Shown here one piece after another: positions 22,478 to 28,969 of a DNA stretch of 64,000 bases. Below the pieces are notes generated by a model. The model was given only the letters and a program-made list of their open reading frames with translations. It made no database searches and was not told the origin of the DNA. The translations under genes were made by a program, and so were the position numbers. Every line of letters starts with the position of its first letter. Within the stretch, counting starts at the first letter, position 1. The stretch comes from Duganella aceris (GTDB lineage: Bacteria; Pseudomonadota; Gammaproteobacteria; Burkholderiales; Burkholderiaceae_D), in assembly GCF_011090165.1 (NCBI RefSeq), contig NZ_JAADJT010000001.1:1-64000 (forward strand), written 5' to 3'.

Positions 22478-22568
22478 TTCGGTGTCAGTGCCGACATTCG
22501 GACACGAGCTCTACCGTAACGGAACGTTACGGTAGAGCTCGTGTCCGAATGTCGGCACTGACACCGAA
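22478..22568. repeat. long perfect palindrome 1 (REP-like family)
   Basis: Two perfect 44-base arms (22478-22521 and 22525-22568) flank a 3-base loop GAA. The core GACATTCGGACACGAG is shared with palindrome 2, and GGACACGAGCTC with palindrome 3. It begins one base after the DUF1841 stop and ends 8 bases before the stop of the convergent cytochrome gene. It could act as a two-way terminator, but there is no T-tract. Confidence 0.95.
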
Positions 22569-22576
22569 TCAATCAA

Positions 22577-22918
22577 TCAGCGGTGCGTCGCCAGCGTGCC
22601 CGGCAGGCTGTGGAAGTAGGCCGCCAGATCCTGGATGTCCTGGTTGCTGAGCGGCTTGACTTGGCCGGTCATGATCGCGTTGTTGCGGCCGTTGGCGCCG
22701 TCGCCGCGCTTGTAGGCGGTCAGCGCGTGCGCCAGGTAATCCTTGTGCTGGCCGGCCAGCTTCGGATAGCTCGAGTCGATCGGCGTGTTGTAATCCTTGC
22801 CGTGGCAGGCGAAACAGCTGTATTTGTCGGCCACGGCCTTGCCGGCGGTGGCGTTGCCGCCGGCGACGGCGGACAGGGAAACGGCGGAGCAGAACAGCGC
22901 GGTGATCAGTTTTTTCAT
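22577..22918 (-). CDS. small periplasmic cytochrome c (class I, c4/c5-like)
   Basis: A 113-residue single-heme electron carrier. The signal peptide ends near residue 20, the heme site is CFACH (C35, C38, H39), and a Met ligand lies in IMTGQVKPLS. The ATG at 22918 gives the MKKLITALF signal start. It lies 11 bases after a second cytochrome gene and resembles it, so the pair may have arisen by duplication or may together replace a diheme c4. Confidence 0.92.
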   Translation of the reverse strand: MKKLITALFCSAVSLSAVAGGNATAGKAVADKYSCFACHGKDYNTPIDSSYPKLAGQHKDYLAHALTAYKRGDGANGRNNAIMTGQVKPLSNQDIQDLAAYFHSLPGTLATHR

Positions 22919-22929
22919 TTGGACAGTCC

Positions 22930-23268
22930 TCATTTAGGGTCCGCGGTACGGGTCTGCTGCGAATAGAACGCCGCCACATCGGCGATATCCTGGTCCGACA
23001 GACTGGCGGCGATGCCCCTCATGGACGGATGCTTGCGATCACCCTTCTTGTACGCCTGCAGCGCGCTCTCGATATACTTGGCCGACTGGCCGCCGATCAT
23101 CGGCACTTGAAACACTTCGGGGAAGGTGGCTTTGTAGCCCGGGATCCCATGACAACCGATACACATTTCAATCTTGGCCTTGGCGTTCTGGACATTGCCC
23201 ACAACGTCGGCGGCAACAGCGATTTGAGCGATGCCTGCGAGCACGAGGAGTGCGGTGATTTTTTTCAT
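22930..23268 (-). CDS. small periplasmic cytochrome c (class I)
   Basis: A 112-residue secreted monoheme cytochrome. The signal peptide MKKITALLVLAGIAQIAVAA precedes CIGCH (C36, C39, H40), and the Met ligand is in HPSMRGIAASLS. It is upstream of the partner cytochrome in the same operon. The partner oxidase or reductase is not in the window. Confidence 0.92.
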   Translation of the reverse strand: MKKITALLVLAGIAQIAVAADVVGNVQNAKAKIEMCIGCHGIPGYKATFPEVFQVPMIGGQSAKYIESALQAYKKGDRKHPSMRGIAASLSDQDIADVAAFYSQQTRTADPK

Positions 23269-23476
23269 GGTGTTTGCAAGGTAAGTAATCGGATACTACC
23301 GCGGATGCAAAACTTGACTTTTGCACTATTAACCTGCGATTCTAACTCAAGAATTTTTTCTAAGCTACACAGAATCATTGCCACAACAACACACAGTTGA
23401 CAAGCCGCCCGGAACACCTCCCGTACCGATCTCGCCTATACTCGCGCTATCCCCTTACTGACTGAGACACATTCGT

Positions 23477-24331
23477 ATGCAAGCCAAGCAACGCTTTGAC
23501 GGTTCCGACCAATATGTCGCCACCGATGACCTGAAACTGGCCGTGAATGCGGCTTTGACGCTGCAACGCCCGCTGCTGATCAAGGGCGAGCCGGGCACCG
23601 GCAAGACCATGCTGGCCGAGGAAGTGGCGGCCGCGCTGGACATGCCGCTGATGCAGTGGCACATCAAATCGACCACCAAGGCGCAACAGGGGCTGTACGA
23701 ATACGACGCGGTGTCGCGTTTGCGCGACTCCCAGCTCGGCGACGAGCGCGTGCGCGACATCCACAACTACATCGTCAAGGGCGTGCTGTGGCAGGCGTTC
23801 ACCGCGCCGGAGCCGGTGGTGCTGTTGATCGACGAGATCGACAAGGCCGACATCGAATTCCCCAACGACCTGCTGCGCGAGCTGGACCGGATGGAGTTCT
23901 ACGTCTACGAGACGCGCGAAATGGTGCAGGCGCTGCACCGGCCGCTGGTGATCATCACCTCCAACAACGAGAAGGAACTGCCGGACGCCTTCCTGCGCCG
24001 CTGCTTCTTCCACTACATCAAATTCCCCGACCGCGACACGATGGAGCAGATCGTCGCGGTGCACTACCCCGGCCTGAAGAAGGAACTGCTGGCGCAGGCG
24101 CTGCAAACCTTCTACGAGGTGCGCGACGTGCCGGGCCTGAAGAAAAAGCCGTCGACGTCGGAATTCCTCGACTGGCTCAAGCTGCTGATGGCGGAAGACA
24201 TCCCGCCCGAGGCACTGCGCAGCAAGGACGCCAAGGCCATCGTGCCGCCGCTGCATGGCGCGCTGCTGAAGAACGAACAGGATATTCATTTGTTCGAACG
24301 CCTGGTGTTCATGTCGAGGACGAACCGGTAA
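23477..24331 (+). CDS. MoxR-family AAA+ ATPase
   Basis: A 284-residue chaperone-type ATPase. Walker A is GEPGTGKT (37-44), Walker B VVLLIDEIDKAD and sensor 1 IITSNNEKELP, with an arginine-finger region at LRRCFFHYIKF. MoxR ATPases work with VWA-domain partners to mature or insert cofactors into complexes; the CoxE-type VWA gene two genes on is the likely partner. The stop overlaps the next start by one base (TAATG). Confidence 0.92.
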   Translation: MQAKQRFDGSDQYVATDDLKLAVNAALTLQRPLLIKGEPGTGKTMLAEEVAAALDMPLMQWHIKSTTKAQQGLYEYDAVSRLRDSQLGDERVRDIHNYIVKGVLWQAFTAPEPVVLLIDEIDKADIEFPNDLLRELDRMEFYVYETREMVQALHRPLVIITSNNEKELPDAFLRRCFFHYIKFPDRDTMEQIVAVHYPGLKKELLAQALQTFYEVRDVPGLKKKPSTSEFLDWLKLLMAEDIPPEALRSKDAKAIVPPLHGALLKNEQDIHLFERLVFMSRTNR

Positions 24332-24924
24332 TGGACCACGTCTTGCCGATCACGCTGGAGCTGAACGGCGTGCGCCTGGAGCCGCTGGCGCCGCACCACG
24401 CCGAAGGCCTGCGCGCCGCCGCCGGCGACGGCGAACTGTGGACGTTGCGCGTCACCTCGGTGCCGGAGCCGGACGAGGTGGACGGCTACATCTTCAAGGC
24501 GATCGAGATGCGTCCCACCCGGCTGGCGTTCGCGGTGATCGACATCGCCAGCGGCGCCGTGATCGGCAGCACCAGCTACCACGACATCGTGCCGGCCGTC
24601 GACCGGCTGGAGATCGGCTACACCTGGTACGCCAAGAGCCGCCAGCGCAGCCACGTCAACACCAGCTGCAAGCTGCTGCTGATGACGCACGCCTTCGAGA
24701 CGCTGGGCGCCGCGCTGGTCGGCCTACGCACAGACAATTTCAACCACGCCTCGCAGGCGGCGATCGAGCGGCTCGGCGCGAAGAAGGATGGCGTGCTGCG
24801 CCACCACGCGCAGCGGCGCGACGGCACGGTGCGCGACACCGTCATGTACAGCATCGCCGCCGGCGAATGGCCGGAGATCAAGGCGCATCTGCGCTACAAG
24901 CTGGAACAGCATAAGGCCGACTGA
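24331..24924 (+). CDS. GNAT acetyltransferase, RimJ/RimL-like
   Basis: A 197-residue protein of the GNAT fold. It has an N-terminal LEPLAPHHAEGLRAA segment, central IGYTWYAKSRQRSHVNTSC and LLLMTHAFE giving the acetyl-CoA site, and a C-terminal RLGAKKDGVLRHH. Relatives acetylate ribosomal or other protein N-termini or small amines. It sits tightly between the MoxR and VWA genes, an unusual insertion in that pair. The start overlaps the moxR stop. Confidence 0.88.
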   Translation: MDHVLPITLELNGVRLEPLAPHHAEGLRAAAGDGELWTLRVTSVPEPDEVDGYIFKAIEMRPTRLAFAVIDIASGAVIGSTSYHDIVPAVDRLEIGYTWYAKSRQRSHVNTSCKLLLMTHAFETLGAALVGLRTDNFNHASQAAIERLGAKKDGVLRHHAQRRDGTVRDTVMYSIAAGEWPEIKAHLRYKLEQHKAD

Positions 24925-24925
24925 C

Positions 24926-26095
24926 ATGCTGATCGATTTTTTCTTCACGCTGAAAGACGCCAAGATACCGGTCACGATCAAGGAATTCCTGACGCTGCTG
25001 GAGGCGATGCAAAAGAACGTCATCGAACCATCGCTGGACGATTTCTATTATCTGGCGCGTTTGACGCTGGTGAAGGACGAAGCGCACTTCGACAAGTTCG
25101 ACCGCGCCTTCGGCCAATACTTCAAGGGCATCAACTCCGCGTTCGAGACCAACAGCGCGATCCCGCTGGACTGGCTGGTGCAGCGCATGAAGCGCGAACT
25201 GTCGCCGGAGCAGCTGGCCGCGCTGGAGAAGTTCGGCTACGACAAGCTGATGGACCGCCTCAACGAACTGCTGAAGGAGCAGAAGGAGCGGCACGAAGGC
25301 GGCAGCAAATGGATAGGCTCCGGCGGCACCTCCCCGTTCGGCAACGGCGGCACCAATCCCGAAGGCATCCGCATCGGCGGCAAGGGCGGCAACCGCACGG
25401 CGGTCAAAGTGTGGGAAGCGCGCGCCTACAAGGACTACGACGGCGAGCGCGAAATCGGCACGCGCAACATCAAGGTCGCGCTGCGGCGCCTGCGCAAGTT
25501 CGCACGCCAGGGCGCCGAGGAAGAATTGGCGCTGGACGCCACCATCCGAGCCACCGCCAGCAACGCCGGCTACCTCGACATCAAGATGCAGCCCGAGCGC
25601 AAGAACAACATCAAGGTGCTGATGCTGTTCGACGTCGGCGGCACGATGGACGACCATATCGAGCGCACCGAAGAATTGTTCTCGGCGTCGAAGACGGAAT
25701 TCAAGAACATGGAGTTCTTCTACTTCCACAACTGCGTCTACGACTACATGTGGAAGAACAACCGGCGCCGCAACTCGGAGCGCTTCCCGACCTGGGACAT
25801 CCTGCGCAAATACCCGCCGGACACCAAGCTGATTTTCGTCGGCGACGCCACCATGAGTCCCTACGAAGTGCTGCAGCCGGGCGGCTCGGTCGAATACAAC
25901 AACGAGGAAGCGGGCTCGGAATGGCTGACGCGCTTCACGGCCGCGTTTCCGAAGTTCGTCTGGCTCAATCCCGAGCCGGAAGGCGTGTGGCAGTACCGCC
26001 AATCGATCGCCATCATCAAGCAGCTGATGAACAACCGTATGTTCCCGCTGACGATGGACGGCCTGGAACGCGCGATGCGCACGCTCAGCAAATAA
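24926..26095 (+). CDS. CoxE-type VWA-domain protein
   Basis: A 389-residue protein of the CoxE/DUF58-related VWA group. The N-terminal half is helical, followed by a Gly-rich loop (SGGTSPFGNGGTNPEG). The VWA domain has a MIDAS-like site reading LFDVGGTMDD near residues 233-240; the usual DxSxS is altered to DxGxT, as in many CoxE relatives. MoxR-VWA pairs are known for metal-cofactor maturation; the client is unknown. Palindrome 2 starts at the base after the stop. Confidence 0.9.
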   Translation: MLIDFFFTLKDAKIPVTIKEFLTLLEAMQKNVIEPSLDDFYYLARLTLVKDEAHFDKFDRAFGQYFKGINSAFETNSAIPLDWLVQRMKRELSPEQLAALEKFGYDKLMDRLNELLKEQKERHEGGSKWIGSGGTSPFGNGGTNPEGIRIGGKGGNRTAVKVWEARAYKDYDGEREIGTRNIKVALRRLRKFARQGAEEELALDATIRATASNAGYLDIKMQPERKNNIKVLMLFDVGGTMDDHIERTEELFSASKTEFKNMEFFYFHNCVYDYMWKNNRRRNSERFPTWDILRKYPPDTKLIFVGDATMSPYEVLQPGGSVEYNNEEAGSEWLTRFTAAFPKFVWLNPEPEGVWQYRQSIAIIKQLMNNRMFPLTMDGLERAMRTLSK

Positions 26096-26179
26096 CGGGG
26101 TCAAGTCTGACATTCGGACACGAGCTCTACCGTAGCGCGCTACGGTAGAGCTCGTGTCCGAATGTCAGACTTGACCCCG
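26096..26179. repeat. long perfect palindrome 2 (REP-like family)
   Basis: An 84-base palindrome with two perfect 42-base arms and no loop. It contains GACATTCGGACACGAG as in palindrome 1, then CTACCGTAGCG at the centre. It abuts the VWA stop codon and ends 3 bases before the stop of the convergent DJ-1 gene. The outer sequence CGGGGTCAAGTC differs from palindrome 1. Confidence 0.95.
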
Positions 26180-26182
26180 GAG

Positions 26183-26827
26183 TTACGGCCGCCAGTCGTA
26201 TTCCAAATAGCCGGCCGCCGCCTTTGCGCGGTCGGCGCCCAGCTCGCGCTGCACCAGGTACAGCGAACCGTCGATGCCGGCCGACAGACCGGCGGTGGTG
26301 ATCAGTTTCCCCGCGTCGACAAAGCGGCGCTGCTGCACCTGCGCCTTGGGGAAATGCCTGGCCAGCTCGCCGCGCATGCTGCTGGTGGTGGTGACGGGCT
26401 GGCCGTCGAGCAGCCCCGCCTTGCCAAGGATGAAGGCGCCGGAGCAGACCGACATCGTCACCTTGACCTTGGCGCTGCGCTCCTTGATCCATGCCAGCAG
26501 CTGCGGATTCTTCCACGCCTCGACGATGCCGCCGCCGGGCACCAGCAGCACATCGACCTCGGGCAGATCGGCGGTATCGTATTCCGGCGTGACGCGCAGG
26601 CCATAGACCGAGGTGACGGTCGCCTTGCTCAGGCCCACCGTCAGGATGGTCGCCCCGCTGGCGCCGAAGACTTCGATCGGCCCGGCGTAATCGATCTCCT
26701 CGACTCCGTCGAACAGCACCACAGCGACCTTGAGCGTCTTGCCGCCTGTGCCCATGTGCATGTTCATGTCCTCCGCCGACGCGGTCAGCGCGACGCCCAG
26801 CAGCAATGCGGCGATCCAGTTTTTCAT
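26183..26827 (-). CDS. exported DJ-1/PfpI family protein
   Basis: A 214-residue class I glutamine-amidotransferase-like protein with a signal peptide (cleavage near TASA-ED). The nucleophile elbow VCSGAF holds C128, and GVEEIDYAGP carries the acidic partner found in DJ-1 relatives. Family members act as chaperones, glyoxalases or isonitrile hydratases; a periplasmic location is unusual. It is the last gene of a hydrolase-ABM-DJ-1 run. Confidence 0.85.
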   Translation of the reverse strand: MKNWIAALLLGVALTASAEDMNMHMGTGGKTLKVAVVLFDGVEEIDYAGPIEVFGASGATILTVGLSKATVTSVYGLRVTPEYDTADLPEVDVLLVPGGGIVEAWKNPQLLAWIKERSAKVKVTMSVCSGAFILGKAGLLDGQPVTTTSSMRGELARHFPKAQVQQRRFVDAGKLITTAGLSAGIDGSLYLVQRELGADRAKAAAGYLEYDWRP

Positions 26828-26873
26828 CCATGGCCTTAGCTTGTGAACATGGCCACGAGTCTATCAGCGTCGG

Positions 26874-27215
26874 TCAACCAGCGCCATCCCCGCGCGGCGG
26901 CGTCTCGGCGCGCTCGAACATGCCGTAATCGCGCACCACGGCCGCGACGCGCAGACGGTAATCGTCGAACACGCCGGCGCGGCCGTCCGCCTGCGCGATG
27001 CGATGCTCGCCATGCTCGCGCCAGCCGCGCACCGCCTCCTCGTCGCGCCAGAACGACAGCGACAGCAGCTTGTCCGGATTGCTCAGGCTCTGGAAGCGTT
27101 CCACCGAGATGAAGCCGTCCATCCGCTCCAGCATCGGCTTCAGATGGGCCGCGTGTTCCAGATATGCCGTCCTGCCCTCGGCGCTGGGCAGGACTTCGAA
27201 TATGACCGCAATCAT
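26874..27215 (-). CDS. antibiotic biosynthesis monooxygenase (ABM) family protein
   Basis: A 113-residue ferredoxin-like ABM-fold protein (MIAVIFEVLPSAEGRTAYLE, then DGFISVERFQS and LSFWRDEEAVRGWREH). Known relatives oxidise quinones or heme, but many have no assigned substrate. The ATG overlaps the stop of the upstream hydrolase gene (ATGA) and has AGGAG 7 bases before it. Confidence 0.85.
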   Translation of the reverse strand: MIAVIFEVLPSAEGRTAYLEHAAHLKPMLERMDGFISVERFQSLSNPDKLLSLSFWRDEEAVRGWREHGEHRIAQADGRAGVFDDYRLRVAAVVRDYGMFERAETPPRGDGAG

Positions 27216-28126
27216 GATGCGCTCCTGAGCAGGAAAGTGTTGACGGCATCGTACAGCAGCCCGCGCTGGGCCTCCAGATGCATCAGATGCGTGGCGCGTT
27301 CGATGACCGCACCGCCGCAAGCCGATGCCGACGCATTGACGGCCGCCAGCAGCGACGCCGCATCGTCCGCATCACAGACCGTATCCCACTCACCGCGCAC
27401 CAGCAGCGTCGGCGCCGCGATGCGGGACGGATCGTACAGCGACTGCCCGGACCACAGCGCCTGCACATCGCGCTGCGGCCCTGCCGGCGTGCTGACCGCC
27501 GGCGGCGTGCGCGATTGCGCCTGCGGATCGGTGGCCAGGAAAGCCTCGCCCCAAGCCTGGAAATGCGCCTCGCTGAACACCTGCGACTGCCCGCGCGGCA
27601 CATCCTCGACGAAGCGGCGGTACTGCGCCCACAGCGTCAGCGGATAGTGCGATGGCGTGGAAGTTGCAGCAGCGGCGGCGGCCGGAATATACGCGCCGGC
27701 GGGCCGGGTGGGGCCGGCGCGCATGACGATGGGCGCAAACAGCACCAGCGCCGCGATGCCGTCCGGATGCGCGGCAGCGCAGGCGGCGGCCACCGTCGCG
27801 CCCCACGAATGGCCGAGCAGGTGGATGGGCCGGCCGCCATTCCGCTCGCGCACCGCCTGTATCGCCCACAGCAATTGCGGCACGGCCTGCTCCAGCCGCC
27901 CCACCGCGCGGTCGCTGTCAGGCGGATAGCGCTCCGAATCGCCATAGCCGGCAAAGTCGAAACCCCAGGCGGTGAAGCCGGCATCGTTGAGCGCATCGGC
28001 CCAGCTGCGGCCATCCAGACGATAAAAGATGGACAGCCCGGCGCCGAAGGTCGAGCCATGGACATACAACACATCGGCGCGAGAATCGGCGGAAGGCCGC
28101 TGCACGCGCAGGGAATGAATAGTCAT
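27212..28126 (-). CDS. alpha/beta hydrolase
   Basis: A 304-residue cytoplasmic alpha/beta-fold enzyme. The oxyanion strand is VLYVHGSTFGAG, the nucleophile elbow GHSWGA (S107), an acid lies in RGEWDTVCDADD and a histidine in RATHLMHLE. The substrate is unknown. Start at 28126 is supported by AGGAG 6 bases upstream. It heads a three-gene operon with ABM and DJ-1 genes, perhaps a small-molecule detoxification unit. Confidence 0.82.
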   Translation of the reverse strand: MTIHSLRVQRPSADSRADVLYVHGSTFGAGLSIFYRLDGRSWADALNDAGFTAWGFDFAGYGDSERYPPDSDRAVGRLEQAVPQLLWAIQAVRERNGGRPIHLLGHSWGATVAAACAAAHPDGIAALVLFAPIVMRAGPTRPAGAYIPAAAAAATSTPSHYPLTLWAQYRRFVEDVPRGQSQVFSEAHFQAWGEAFLATDPQAQSRTPPAVSTPAGPQRDVQALWSGQSLYDPSRIAAPTLLVRGEWDTVCDADDAASLLAAVNASASACGGAVIERATHLMHLEAQRGLLYDAVNTFLLRSAS

Positions 28127-28200
28127 GCGGATCTCCTCAATGATGATGAAGAGACTATAGCGATCGCCCCGCCACAACGCTTCGGCGCGGAACGAAATGT

Positions 28201-28278
28201 CCTAAAACTCCGGGGTCAGAGCTAAAAACTGGACATGAGCTCGTGTCCAGTTTTTAGCTCTGACCCCGGAGTTTTAGG
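28201..28278. repeat. long palindrome 3 (REP-like family)
   Basis: Two 39-base arms (28201-28239, 28240-28278) with one mismatch pair (T28236/G28243, a wobble in RNA). The centre is GAGCTC. It shares GGGGTCAG and GGACACGAGCTC with palindromes 1 and 2 but has CTAAAAACT in place of CCGACATTC. Its right arm runs into the last codon and stop of kdpE, and the left arm repeats that sequence in inverted form (CCTAAAACTCCGG). Confidence 0.93.
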
Positions 28279-28969
28279 GCAGCTGGAGCCGGTAGCCGAC
28301 GGCGGTTTCGGTCAGCAGGTAACGCGGTTGGGTGGGGTCGGCTTCGAGCTTGTGGCGCAGGTGGCCCATGTAGATCCGCAGGTAGTGGCCGTTCTCCGAT
28401 TGCGATGGCCCCCACACCGCGCGCAGCAGCTGCGGGTTGGTCATCACGCGGCCGGCGTTGCTGACCAGGACCGCCAGCAGCCGGTATTCGGTCGGCGTCA
28501 GGTGTACGTTTTCGCCGCCGCGCGTGACGCGGCGGTTCTGCAGGTCGACCGCGACGTCGCCGAACTGGATCAGGCCGGCATTGTCGGCCGCCGGCTGGCG
28601 TTGGCGGCGCAAGGTCGCGCGCACGCGGGCCAGCAGTTCGCCGACGCCGAACGGTTTGGTCAGGTAGTCGTCGGCGCCGGCGTCCAGCGCGCGGATCTTG
28701 TCGGCTTCGTTGACCCGCGCCGACAGCACGATCACCGGCACCGTCGACCATTTGCGCACGTCGGTGACGAAGTCGATGCCGTCGCCGTCCGGCAGCCCGA
28801 GGTCCAGCACGATCAGGTCCGGCTTGCGCGTGCCGGCGTCGATCAGGCCCCGTTGCAGCGTCGCGGCTTCGTGCACCTGCCAGCCCTCCTCCTCCAGCGC
28901 GGCGCGCACGAAGCGGCGGATCTGCGGTTCGTCTTCGACCAGCAAGGCGGTCGGTGCGGTGTCATTCAT
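28274..28969 (-). CDS. kdpE: response regulator KdpE
   Basis: An OmpR-family regulator that activates the kdp operon after phosphorylation by KdpD. It is 231 residues: a receiver domain with D56 in LIVLDLGLPDG and a switch lysine in YLTKPFG, then a winged-helix DNA-binding domain (HLTPTEYRLLAVL and YLRIYMGHLRHKLE). The ATG overlaps the kdpD end by 8 bases. Its 3' end lies inside palindrome 3. Confidence 0.95.
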   Translation of the reverse strand: MNDTAPTALLVEDEPQIRRFVRAALEEEGWQVHEAATLQRGLIDAGTRKPDLIVLDLGLPDGDGIDFVTDVRKWSTVPVIVLSARVNEADKIRALDAGADDYLTKPFGVGELLARVRATLRRQRQPAADNAGLIQFGDVAVDLQNRRVTRGGENVHLTPTEYRLLAVLVSNAGRVMTNPQLLRAVWGPSQSENGHYLRIYMGHLRHKLEADPTQPRYLLTETAVGYRLQLP

